The translations under genes were made by a program, and so were the position numbers. The notes under the pieces are model-generated. The model had not been told where the DNA came from and did not search any database. It was given only the letters and a program-made list of their open reading frames with translations. From the NCBI GenBank assembly GCA_019056785.1, contig DXJV01000001.1, positions 1 through 64,000 on the forward strand: DNA of 64,000 nt, in the 5' to 3' direction. Position 1 is the first letter of the stretch. Each line of letters opens with the position of its first letter. The stretch is from Candidatus Heimdallarchaeota archaeon. GTDB lineage: Archaea; Asgardarchaeota; Heimdallarchaeia; JABLTI01. Shown here piece after piece: positions 28,238 to 37,735 of the stretch.

Positions 28238-30994
28238 TTAGTTGTTCTTTTCATCATTATTTAAATACCCACTAAGTTTTGTTTGTTTTGATCTTTTTCT
28301 CCGAGAATGGGTGTAACTGTTTTCTTCCTCCTTTTTGGCAGGAAGTCTCTTTAAAATCTCATCGATGGGTTCACACGAAAAAGCCATTTTTATTTCTCTC
28401 ACTGATAATTTTATGCCAAACCCTCTGGATGCTCGTAGAATCTCGGAGAGATAATATTCGCGATCGATTTCTTTGGCATATTTTGGGTGTCGCGCTCGAT
28501 CGCTAATTATTCCTTTGCCGGGGGTAATTACCCAAGGAAATTTATCAAATTCTTGCCAAGCGGTGTCAGGGTTAAGCCCTTCTCTTTTCACATAATCAAG
28601 AAACGCTTGGATTACTGGAACTTTAGTTTTGTATTCCTTTGGATTTTTTCTTAGTGGAGAACGAATCAGTGTTTTAGGGAGCAATTCTTCGAAAGGCATT
28701 GTTAAAATTTGCTCGACCAAGTTTAGTAAGTATTCTTTTGCTTTCTGTACTCCTGTATCTTTTTCAATTTTATTCGAGGATGTTGTTAGAAGGGATTTTT
28801 CATCAACCACAGGTTCAGTCAGAATGTATTTTAAAACCTTTTTTTGTGATTCGCGCGCCAATAAAGACCAATCTGATCTTATAGCTTCAAAGCCGGTGAT
28901 TTTCAATTCATTTTTGAGAATGCTGAAGTAACTATATGCTTTGGCTCGGCCTGGTTTAAAGATCAATTTATAAGCGATGTCTTCAAGAGTGAGCTCCATT
29001 GCTGAAGGGAATTGTTTGTTTAAAACGGCAAGAATTTTAGCAACTTGTTGGTGAAGCTGATGAAGGTAGCGCTCTTTGGTTGCAGGATTTTTTTCAGTAT
29101 AAACTTTCAATACCAATGACGGGTCCTGCATTTTAATAAAGGCAGAGTCTGTGTCTCCATAAATTATTTCAACTGGGGTGACTTTTTTTGAAACTGTTTT
29201 GAGGTACTCTTCCATTCGTAAAATATATGTTCGAGCGATATTGGTTATTGCATTTCCTAAAGTGATGGAATAAAAACGACTTCGAATGTAATTATGTGCT
29301 CCATACATACTATTAGCAACAATTTTCAAAGAATATTGCTCTTTATCAAGGATTTCCAGCTCTTCTTGAAGTTGTCGTAATTTCGAAGGGCTTTTTTCTT
29401 GAGCAATTTTATGTTCAAGGCTTTTAATGCGTTGTTTTGTTTCTTGCCGGCGATTAATGAGTGTCTCTTCCATTAATGACAGGCAAGATTGCGGTTTTGA
29501 GCGAAAAAGCTCCAAAGGATTGGCATTTCGGACTTCCTTTAATCGTTTTAAAGTTTCACCACCAATATTATGAGCGACACAAACGCTGGGATACATGCTT
29601 CGGAAATCACTGATAATCACCGCTAAATGGAGCCTCCCTTTTGGAACAAGAACGGTTCCGCCGGCATGAGGATTCTTTCGATGTTCTTCTCTTCGTCGGA
29701 CAATTTCGTCATCAGAGGGGGCCATCGGAATTAGCACCCCTTTCTTCTTTGCAAAACGCATTAATTCAAATTCGCCCTGGATCCGTTCGGTGCTTCCGGG
29801 CGCTTCACCAGGTGGGTAGCCGGTTAATCGTATTATCTCGAGCCAACCATTAATTCCAAGTTTCCAAAAAAGATCATATGTTAATTGACTATCCATTAAG
29901 GAGTAGTGATAGAGTTTTTCTTTAGCTGCACTATCACCATTTAAAAAGGCTTTTCGCCATAACTCGCCAGTTGGCTGAGAAATTTCTACCTTTGTTCTCC
30001 CGAGAAGTGTTTCAGCAATATCACCCAAACCTTTTTTCCCAGAGATGGGATGAATCCCCCAAGTACGGGGAGAAAGATCATAAGAGATACGTCCCTTAAT
30101 ACGGTAACAGCGATAACGACTCGAGTAAAAGACTTGATCTTCTTGAAAAAGGGATAAGCGCCGAGAAGGAATGTTTAATTTCTCCATTCGGGAAAGCAAA
30201 TAGGGCAAGTCAAATTTATCCCCGTTGAATGTCGTTAAAACATCAGGTTGAATGATTTCAAGCTCGTGTAGGAAATCTTCTAAAAGTGTTCTTTCAGCAT
30301 CGTTAGTCAATTTCTCTAATAGGAAAACTTTAGAGTGCTTTTCTTGACTGGTTGTGCCCCAAACAATAGAAATAACGGTAATTCTTTTGTCTTTTTTCTT
30401 GAGTAATTGTTGGATAGTCTCATTTTGCTGGTCAACTTCAATATCAAAAGCCAAAATTTTCAATTTATAAAAAAAATCCGCTGAAGGTATTTCTGTTTTA
30501 GAAGTGGCTCTCAAATGGCGATAACTGCCTTCACCTACTATTTTATTCTGAAATTTCTCAAGCTTGTCTAATCCCATTGTTAAAACGTTTAAACCACCAA
30601 CGGCAGTATCAAGGAGGAAGCGTTTCACAAATGGAATATCGGCTTCATGTATTTCAAAGCCGGCTCGTTGGATGCGCTCACGAATTTGTGGTGTTCTTTC
30701 TGGGTGAGAGCCATAAACTTTCAAGAGTGAAAGAATCTCTCCTCCAAAATAGCGCTTTTTTTTCACTTCTTCAATTTTTTGAAGCCATTGTTTCACTTGC
30801 AGATCTTGCGTTAAAAATTCTCGTAGCCCGGCTTTTTTCGTAATAAAAAAATAGGGTAAGAAATCTTTAATCTTGATAAGAACAAGTTCCTTCTTTGTCT
30901 TGCCAAATAGCCGTATCGCCGGAGCAGTATCTGATTCATCAATAATATAATCAATGTCGAGTAAAATGAACGTTAGTTCTTTTTGGTCTAGCAT
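28238..30994 (-). CDS. polB: DNA polymerase family B with C-terminal PIP-box-like motif
   Basis: Exo motifs LAFDIEV, TFNGDKFDLPYL, YSLMDSQLTYDL; Pol motifs DFRSMYPS, KIVANSMYGA, YGDTDSAF; C-terminal QTKLSGYL. Confidence 0.96.
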   Translation of the reverse strand: MLDQKELTFILLDIDYIIDESDTAPAIRLFGKTKKELVLIKIKDFLPYFFITKKAGLREFLTQDLQVKQWLQKIEEVKKKRYFGGEILSLLKVYGSHPERTPQIRERIQRAGFEIHEADIPFVKRFLLDTAVGGLNVLTMGLDKLEKFQNKIVGEGSYRHLRATSKTEIPSADFFYKLKILAFDIEVDQQNETIQQLLKKKDKRITVISIVWGTTSQEKHSKVFLLEKLTNDAERTLLEDFLHELEIIQPDVLTTFNGDKFDLPYLLSRMEKLNIPSRRLSLFQEDQVFYSSRYRCYRIKGRISYDLSPRTWGIHPISGKKGLGDIAETLLGRTKVEISQPTGELWRKAFLNGDSAAKEKLYHYSLMDSQLTYDLFWKLGINGWLEIIRLTGYPPGEAPGSTERIQGEFELMRFAKKKGVLIPMAPSDDEIVRRREEHRKNPHAGGTVLVPKGRLHLAVIISDFRSMYPSVCVAHNIGGETLKRLKEVRNANPLELFRSKPQSCLSLMEETLINRRQETKQRIKSLEHKIAQEKSPSKLRQLQEELEILDKEQYSLKIVANSMYGAHNYIRSRFYSITLGNAITNIARTYILRMEEYLKTVSKKVTPVEIIYGDTDSAFIKMQDPSLVLKVYTEKNPATKERYLHQLHQQVAKILAVLNKQFPSAMELTLEDIAYKLIFKPGRAKAYSYFSILKNELKITGFEAIRSDWSLLARESQKKVLKYILTEPVVDEKSLLTTSSNKIEKDTGVQKAKEYLLNLVEQILTMPFEELLPKTLIRSPLRKNPKEYKTKVPVIQAFLDYVKREGLNPDTAWQEFDKFPWVITPGKGIISDRARHPKYAKEIDREYYLSEILRASRGFGIKLSVREIKMAFSCEPIDEILKRLPAKKEEENSYTHSRRKRSKQTKLSGYLNNDEKNN

Positions 30995-31075
30995 AAACTT
31001 ACCACGCAGAAGGACTTGTTGTTGTTTGTACTCTTTAAAATGACCCTTTATTATTTTTTATTAATAAAAGAAAAA

Positions 31076-32068
31076 TTATTTGAAAGTTTTTTGCAAACGT
31101 TTAACTTCTTCTTCATTTAAAATCGTCTCTGGAGCAAGGATGATCTTGTAAAGACATTCTCGACAAATATCGGTACCAATTTTTCGTCCATAGATTTGTG
31201 AAAGAATCAGTGCGTCTTCATACCTTTTTACGCTGCACTTAATTCCGCGTGTTTCAATTATTTTCTTTGTCACCGGGCAGCGAAGATATTTCTCATTATT
31301 GATAACAATACAGAAGTCAGGGCAAATATCTATTCCAACTGTTTCGAATGATTCTTTTTGAAGTTCTGGGATAGCTTTAAGAACCATCTGGTTTACTTCC
31401 TCATGAAACCCAAAAATTAATCTTTGTGTTTCGATAAACTCATTTTGATTCAAGCAAAAAGTTGCGCCATCAGGCATTTCTTTTAACATCGGACAGGGAT
31501 AGTGAAAAGTATATCTGTCTTCTTTTTTTCGTGGAATTTCAAATTTGTAAGTTTCGCCTATTGTTTCTTCCAGGATCCAATCATAAAGTTCCTTCAACCC
31601 CTCAAGAGTCACAGCACTACTACTAATCACCTTCCAATGGCGATTTATTACGCGTTTTAGTCCTAATTTTGAGATGATAACATTCGTTTTCATGACTTTT
31701 TTTAAATCCGACTTGTGGCGAAGGACACAGATGGGCGTTAGTTTTTTCTTGCTGTTTTTCAAGATGCGTTGGAATTCATTCTGCACTTCTTTAAATCGTT
31801 TCACATCTGCACCATCGATAACAAAGACAATCGCATCGGCAAAAGGCAATAAAGGGATGATCTCTTCCCGGAATTTCTCCTGTCCACCCAGATCAAAAAT
31901 GCGAAAATTCATATCTTTTACTTTAAAGGTACTCAGTGAAATGCCTAAAGTAGGAGCCGTTTTATAGACATCACCTTTGGTGAAGATATTTAAGATGGTT
32001 GTTTTTCCGGCATTGGAAAGTCCGCAAAAAAGAATTACCTGCGATTTTTCCTTTCCTACTAAGGACAT
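31076..32068 (-). CDS. Arf-like small GTPase fused to a C-terminal Cys-rich domain
   Basis: GLSNAGKTT, APTLG, FRIFDLGGQEKFREEI, RHKSDLKK; C-terminal CPML, CPDFCIVINNEKYLRCP, RGIKC, DICREC. Confidence 0.85.
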   Translation of the reverse strand: MSLVGKEKSQVILFCGLSNAGKTTILNIFTKGDVYKTAPTLGISLSTFKVKDMNFRIFDLGGQEKFREEIIPLLPFADAIVFVIDGADVKRFKEVQNEFQRILKNSKKKLTPICVLRHKSDLKKVMKTNVIISKLGLKRVINRHWKVISSSAVTLEGLKELYDWILEETIGETYKFEIPRKKEDRYTFHYPCPMLKEMPDGATFCLNQNEFIETQRLIFGFHEEVNQMVLKAIPELQKESFETVGIDICPDFCIVINNEKYLRCPVTKKIIETRGIKCSVKRYEDALILSQIYGRKIGTDICRECLYKIILAPETILNEEEVKRLQKTFK

Positions 32069-32128
32069 ATCTTTACTAATTTAATTTATGAGTAAAATAT
32101 ATTTCGATTGGTAATAACGTCACTTTTT

Positions 32129-33193
32129 TCATTGGATAATGTCTCGCCGTTTTCTACTCAGAAAAGCTTGGTAGAGCTCCGGGGAATCGTCGAGAACACT
32201 TTCAATAATTAAATTAACTAATCGTTCTCCTAATTGTGGAGACATATGCGCGCGTTTATGTGTTAAATAGGGAGGAGTGATAAAGCCATTGTCATCATGA
32301 TAAGTTACCATCATTTCTTGAATGTCCTTTAGTTTGTCTTTTTGTGGGAGCAAAGAATCAACCCGGATAGGAATAGCATTCTCTTTCAGAATAAAATAAG
32401 TTAAATAATAGCTTTGTAATTTTTCATTGGTAAAAACATTGGCAGCTTCCCAGATGCGTTTACGAATGTCACGAATTCGCGGTTTAAAATCAATTGGTGT
32501 GGTAAAGCCTGTTTTTCCCCCTTCTTTTAAACGAATCAATGATGTGTCGCTAATTGCAGGTATCTTTTTTTTACCATAAAGTTTTTTCACTAAGACATTT
32601 GCTCTCGAGTCTTTTGAAACACCAATGAGAATGACGTCATTAGCAATGCAGGTCTCAATCAGTTCGTAAGCTTTTCGTAGATATTTCAGAAACAATTTGT
32701 GAAAGCGCGATCCAATACCCTCTTCTGAAAGCTCCTTTTTTTCCTCGAGTAAGAACTGAAGGCTCCGAGGAATCCCTTTATAGCCAAGATTTGTTATCGA
32801 ACCATCAAGAAGGAGAAAGTCGGGTTTATGTTGGGCTAATTCTATTGCTACTTCAACTTCTAAAATGTCACGCAGTAATGAGCCGAAGTTTTTCGGGTCC
32901 TCCTCGATAGTCAATATATCAACGTTATTTTTCTCAATCCAAAGTGGCTCTTTCCCTTCCTCGAAAACGGCACCCGCAGCCCTTACAGGAAAAATCGTAA
33001 CACCAAATAATTCTGCAGAATACCCGCCACCATCTAAAGCAGCAATTCTCTTGGAAGTAACTGGAGCAGGCAAAGGCGCAAGAGCGAGTTCCAATGTTTT
33101 TACTTCTTCTGTTAAAGCTTTTAGCTTTGCTTTTGCAAGGGAGATTTTCGAAGAAATTTCTATGTCAAAACCATTGATTTGTTTTTCAGACAT
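32129..33193 (-). CDS. nurA: NurA-type 5'-3' nuclease domain protein
   Basis: RIAALDGGGYSAELFG; FLLLDGSITNLGYKG; LIGVSKDSRANVL; DTSLIRL. Confidence 0.82.
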   Translation of the reverse strand: MSEKQINGFDIEISSKISLAKAKLKALTEEVKTLELALAPLPAPVTSKRIAALDGGGYSAELFGVTIFPVRAAGAVFEEGKEPLWIEKNNVDILTIEEDPKNFGSLLRDILEVEVAIELAQHKPDFLLLDGSITNLGYKGIPRSLQFLLEEKKELSEEGIGSRFHKLFLKYLRKAYELIETCIANDVILIGVSKDSRANVLVKKLYGKKKIPAISDTSLIRLKEGGKTGFTTPIDFKPRIRDIRKRIWEAANVFTNEKLQSYYLTYFILKENAIPIRVDSLLPQKDKLKDIQEMMVTYHDDNGFITPPYLTHKRAHMSPQLGERLVNLIIESVLDDSPELYQAFLSRKRRDIIQ

Positions 33194-33287
33194 GGTAATT
33201 CCCGGAATCCAAACTCTTTTATCAGTTCTATATTAAAAAAGAAGGTTATAAACTTCTCCTAAATAGTTCTTCGAGGAAAAGCGGTTC

Positions 33288-33692
33288 TCACTTCTCAGCT
33301 CTTCTTAAAGCGAGCTTCATAAACTCTTTAGCTTCTTGTTGCCGGTTGAGGGACTTTAAAACAAGTGCTTTGTTAAAAAGTACATCGCGATTCGTTGGGT
33401 CAAGAGCAAGGAGCTCATCAAATACCGGTAACGCTTCAGTATATTTACCACACTCAAACATAACGATCCCTTTCATAAATTTATATTCAAAGTTTTCAGG
33501 ATAGAGTGTGATTAATTGTTCATGCACTTTCAGTGCCTCTTCGTAATTGTTAAGATGACGAAGGCAAGAAGAAATTTCTAAGAGTACATCTGCTCTTGTC
33601 GGTTCTTTCTCTAAAAGCTCTTGAAGCCTTTGCAACTCCTTCTTAATCTCTTCAGGGTTTTTCTCATGAATATCTTCCAACAAAGAAGTCAT
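33288..33692 (-). CDS. TPR repeat protein
   Basis: NYEEALKVHEQLITLYPENFEYKFMKGIVMFECGKYTEALPVFDELLALDPTNRDVLFNKALVLKSL. Confidence 0.88.
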   Translation of the reverse strand: MTSLLEDIHEKNPEEIKKELQRLQELLEKEPTRADVLLEISSCLRHLNNYEEALKVHEQLITLYPENFEYKFMKGIVMFECGKYTEALPVFDELLALDPTNRDVLFNKALVLKSLNRQQEAKEFMKLALRRAEK

Positions 33693-33857
33693 CTCGGAAT
33701 GTTGTTTTTATCAAGGAATTTTTCTGTGAGCTTTTAAGGCTTCTTTTTAGTAAGAAAATGCCCAGCTTGAAGCCTATGAAAAGGTAAAAATGGTATAAAG
33801 AATTAAAATCTCCACAAAGGAAAGATTATCATAACCAAAAATACAAGATGATTTTTC

Positions 33858-35291
33858 ATGCCTTCTCAATATAAAACCAAGAAAAAGAAAGCAATCCTTA
33901 CAGAGGTAGTTTTCAATAGACGAGAAGGTGACCATCTTGCAGAATTATCCGAATTAGCCCATGTTGCCGGATATGAAGTCGTTGATAGAATAACCCAAAA
34001 ATTAGACGCTCCAACAGCCCCCTACCTTTTCGGGAAGGGTAAAGCCAAAGAAATAAAGGGACGCATTAAAGAACTTGAAGCAGATGTGGTGATAATTGAA
34101 AATAAAATCGATGCCATTCAACGGAAAAATCTCCAGGCTATGTGGCATGCCCCCATAATTGACCGGTTCGAATTAATACTCGAGATTTTCATAAACCGAG
34201 CCGGCACACAAGAAGCAATAACACAAATCCGTTTAGCAGCGTTAAAAAAGGAAGGAGGAGCAAGGTCTGAGAGTCATCGCACAGTTACTTCGCGTCATGC
34301 TCTAATAAAAAAACTTGAAAAAAAACTCGATTTGATCCGAAAGTCAAAAGATGTCCGCCGAAAAAGGCGATTACTATCAGGCTTTGATTTAGTGGCAATA
34401 GCTGGCTATACTAATGCCGGGAAAAGCACTTTAATGAATTGTTTAACTAGCGCAGGCGTCGAAGTAAGTGGAAGAATGTTTACAACCCTTGATACTACTA
34501 CAAGAAGTTTTGATGCTTTAGGTAGAAAAATTCTCATTACCGATACTGTTGGGTTGATATCAAGGCTACCCCATGCATTAATCGAAGCTTTTTATGCTAC
34601 CCTCAAAGAAATCAATGAGGCTGATCTGATACTCCTACTTATTGATGCGAATGATTCTATTGAGAATATCAAGAAGAAAGTCTTGGCTTCCATCAATACT
34701 TTAACTGCAATTGAGGCAGAACAAATTCCCCTCCTCCCGGTTCTAAATAAAATAGATATCGCTCAAAAAGTAGAGGAGAAAGCAGCTGTTGTCGAAACAC
34801 TGACAGGGAAAAAGGCTGTTTGTATAAGCGCTAAAAAAGGGCTTCATTTAGATTTGCTGGTTAATCGGATCCTCAAAATTTTAAAAACCTATTGTTTTCA
34901 TTTGATTCTCCCAAACACCCCGGAAGGCATGTCGTTGTTTTCACGAATTCATGATAAGACAAGGCTAACTGAGAAAACATATCATCCGAGAAGCATTGAA
35001 ATTCGATTCGAAACAAATGAACGAATTGCACGTTACCTTTTCAATATTATTAAAAAAAGCAAACTACCAATTGACTTTGTGAATTGTGAAGAAATCGAAA
35101 AACAATTATTAAAGACGAAAGAATCGCAAACTGGTGACAACTATAGTGTTTTCACAACTGATGAGGGTGAAGAATTCATTGTTTTTAATATTATCGAAGA
35201 TGATACGGAAAAGACGAATGCCTCTGAAAAAGAAGGGGCAACAACACTCAGCAAAAAATGGGGCTCAAAAACAACGATGGGTGAGAAATAA
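33858..35291 (+). CDS. hflX: GTPase HflX
   Basis: APYLFGKGKAKEI; RFELILEIFINRAGTQEAITQIRLAAL; GYTNAGKSTLMN; TTLDTTTR; DTVGLISRLPHALIEAFYATL; NKID. Confidence 0.95.
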   Translation: MPSQYKTKKKKAILTEVVFNRREGDHLAELSELAHVAGYEVVDRITQKLDAPTAPYLFGKGKAKEIKGRIKELEADVVIIENKIDAIQRKNLQAMWHAPIIDRFELILEIFINRAGTQEAITQIRLAALKKEGGARSESHRTVTSRHALIKKLEKKLDLIRKSKDVRRKRRLLSGFDLVAIAGYTNAGKSTLMNCLTSAGVEVSGRMFTTLDTTTRSFDALGRKILITDTVGLISRLPHALIEAFYATLKEINEADLILLLIDANDSIENIKKKVLASINTLTAIEAEQIPLLPVLNKIDIAQKVEEKAAVVETLTGKKAVCISAKKGLHLDLLVNRILKILKTYCFHLILPNTPEGMSLFSRIHDKTRLTEKTYHPRSIEIRFETNERIARYLFNIIKKSKLPIDFVNCEEIEKQLLKTKESQTGDNYSVFTTDEGEEFIVFNIIEDDTEKTNASEKEGATTLSKKWGSKTTMGEK

Positions 35292-35292
35292 C

Positions 35293-35868
35293 TTGGTGAT
35301 AAATATAACGCGTTTTTGGAAGAGTAACCAGCTTGTTTTCATAGGCATTCTCATAATCTTAGGAATAACTTCTGTACAAATAACAACAGCTTCTTACACC
35401 AAACAGAATTTTATAATCAATCAAGACAGCAAGGTTTTTTTGGACCTTCATTCTGACAAAAATTACAATGGAAGTATTACAGTTACTGTCACAACAGGTG
35501 CTGTAAATGCAACTGTTAATGGTAAAACAAAAGAAGTAGTAGCAAGCTCTTCTCAGACTTTTCTAATCGTGAATACAAGCACCATTTATTTTGCCTTGGC
35601 TTCGACAGGTTATGCAGAAGGGTATTTTGAAATAGAATTGAATTTAGCAATCAATGGTTCAGGAAGAAATCCAATCACAATTACTATTGGAATACTTGCA
35701 GCATTTCTAGTGGTATTATCTACGGTAACTTATTACATCCGCGCAAAACGTATGGAGCCAAAACCCGGCGAAGAAAAGGATGAATTCTTGGATGAAGAAA
35801 CTTTGCGACGGCGTAAGGAAGCAGCAGGAGCAGAAAAACGCTATTTAGGCTTAGATGATAAGATTTAA
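35293..35868 (+). CDS. Exported/membrane protein, likely starting near the hflX stop rather than at 35134
   Basis: Track ORF 35134..35868 overlaps hflX; GTG/TTG candidates at 35281/35293/35296 give an N-terminal TM (LVFIGILIILGITSVQI), ectodomain, second TM. Confidence 0.6.
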   Translation: MVINITRFWKSNQLVFIGILIILGITSVQITTASYTKQNFIINQDSKVFLDLHSDKNYNGSITVTVTTGAVNATVNGKTKEVVASSSQTFLIVNTSTIYFALASTGYAEGYFEIELNLAINGSGRNPITITIGILAAFLVVLSTVTYYIRAKRMEPKPGEEKDEFLDEETLRRRKEAAGAEKRYLGLDDKI

Positions 35869-36373
35869 GGAGAAGAAAATACAAGGAAAACGCCCCAACA
35901 AAGGAAGGATTGGATTGAGCTTTACAATATTTATCATTCGAGATGGAGAACTATTTGGCTCTGAACTCCCACAAACAGCAGAAGACTTTGAAAAGATTAA
36001 AGCATTGAGAATTAAAGTAATCATTTCCCTAGCAGAAGAGATCAACATTGTTAAATCCCAGATAAATTTCACGAAAGATTTCGAACATTATGAACTTTTT
36101 ATTGAGGATTATACCACACCAACACCAGCACAAGTGAAACGTTTTTTGGAGATTCTGAAAGAAAAAAAACGAGAGCAGAAAGCTGTGCTTGTACATTGCA
36201 TTGGCGGATGTGGGCGCACCGGTTTAATGCTCGCTCTTGCAGAGAGATTTCTATATAATGTTTTTGATGGAAAAAAGTCCATTGCAAAAATAAGAGAAAT
36301 ACGCTCCTGTGCACTAGAAACACCGGAGCAGGAAGAATTTGTCATAAATTTCGATCTTGATGGTTTCTCTTAA
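35855..36373 (+). CDS. Dual-specificity/tyrosine phosphatase-like protein
   Basis: Catalytic CX5R: VLVHCIGGCGRTGLMLAL; upstream VIISLAEE. Confidence 0.9.
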   Translation: MIRFKEKKIQGKRPNKGRIGLSFTIFIIRDGELFGSELPQTAEDFEKIKALRIKVIISLAEEINIVKSQINFTKDFEHYELFIEDYTTPTPAQVKRFLEILKEKKREQKAVLVHCIGGCGRTGLMLALAERFLYNVFDGKKSIAKIREIRSCALETPEQEEFVINFDLDGFS

Positions 36374-37533
36374 AGCTCCTCCAGTTCCTCAGAAATGACA
36401 ATTTGACGTTTTCGTAATTCTTCGAGCATTTTCCCGGATGGGATGTTGAACTCTTGAACAATCACACCCTTTTTGGTTATCTCCCCCTTAGTAATCATCC
36501 TGGCAATAATGGCTACCGGGAATGCAGTCATTCGCATCATAGATGTTAGGTTAGTTTGTTCATCAAAATAATCGATTATCTGTAGTGTGAATCGTTTTCG
36601 GTTGTTCTTTTGTTTACCAATAACCCACAAGCGAAGTAAAGTAACATCTTTTGTGTCTTTATGGGTGAGCGACTTAACAAGCATGAATTCTAGAAACTCT
36701 CGTGGGGAAATTTTACACCCTTTAAAGTTAATTTTTTGTTCTTCTCTAAAGCCTAAGTCGAAAATCGTTTTGATTCTCTCACAATGTCCCTTATACCGAA
36801 TGGTTTTATAATCTAATTCTCGAACTTTTCCAAGAAAGGTTTTTGGGAGTGTGGAAGTTCCTCCGGAGGTCTGGAACGCCTCAAGTTTTCCAAATGGTGA
36901 GGGAAAAGTAATTTCTTCAATTTCCGTAAGAGATTCGACTTTCATTAACTTGCCATCATGAATGATTTCTGCCGGCTCGAGATATTCGTTTGTTAGCCCT
37001 TTCACATTAAAAATTAATGAATAGTTTAAAGGTGGTTTGGGGTTTTGTGGCAAACCGCCAACACGAATATGTATTTCTTCTAGCGTATCAAATTTCTCTG
37101 TGGCATAGGCAGTAAGGATACTTGCAACGCCGGGAGCAAGCCCACAATCAGGTATAATCGTTATCCCTGCTTTTTTTGCTTCTTCATGTAGAGAGAATTG
37201 TTGTGAAACAACAGTATTATTTCCCCCTAGATCACAATAGTTTGTTTTAGTTTCAATGGCAGTTTTCGAAAGTTCATAATTAAACTGATACGAAACACAA
37301 CCAATGGCTGTATCTACCTGTTCCATTGCCTTTCTAACATGCTCTTTTTTGGTGACATCTAAGGTTAGAGGTTTCACACGTGGGTCATTTATCCATTGAG
37401 CTACTTTCTTTGCTTGTTCAAAGTTAATATCTGCAAGCAAAATTGTTTTTGTGTCTTCATGCCGTAATAAATCAAATGCTGCTGCGCGACCCATTAGTCC
37501 TGCGCCTAAGATAAGATAGTTCATATTTCTCAC
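36370..37533 (-). CDS. Saccharopine dehydrogenase-like / lysine dehydrogenase family oxidoreductase
   Basis: NYLILGAGLMGRAAAFDLLRH; YCDLGGNN; IIPDCGLAPGVASILTAY; VGGLPQNPKPPLNYSLIFNVKGL. Confidence 0.87.
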   Translation of the reverse strand: MRNMNYLILGAGLMGRAAAFDLLRHEDTKTILLADINFEQAKKVAQWINDPRVKPLTLDVTKKEHVRKAMEQVDTAIGCVSYQFNYELSKTAIETKTNYCDLGGNNTVVSQQFSLHEEAKKAGITIIPDCGLAPGVASILTAYATEKFDTLEEIHIRVGGLPQNPKPPLNYSLIFNVKGLTNEYLEPAEIIHDGKLMKVESLTEIEEITFPSPFGKLEAFQTSGGTSTLPKTFLGKVRELDYKTIRYKGHCERIKTIFDLGFREEQKINFKGCKISPREFLEFMLVKSLTHKDTKDVTLLRLWVIGKQKNNRKRFTLQIIDYFDEQTNLTSMMRMTAFPVAIIARMITKGEITKKGVIVQEFNIPSGKMLEELRKRQIVISEELEEL

Positions 37534-37735
37534 ACAGAAATTCTTCCCATAAATAGTCTTAAAAGTATTTTTAAGCTCTTTGTTCAGACTTTTTTGGTAA
37601 AATGAAACTTTTTGAGTTCTTTTTCTTCACTTATGGCTTGAATGAAAAATTAAAATATATAAAAGAACTTCTTTTTAGCTACTTGATTTTGGAATAGAAG
37701 AATTCCAGTTAAAATCAAACTAGATAAAAGCTTAT

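Noticed and set aside
35134-35292. N-terminal part of track ORF 35134..35868
   Set aside because: Overlaps hflX in another frame; a GTG/TTG start at 35281-35296 gives a sensible signal/TM N-terminus.
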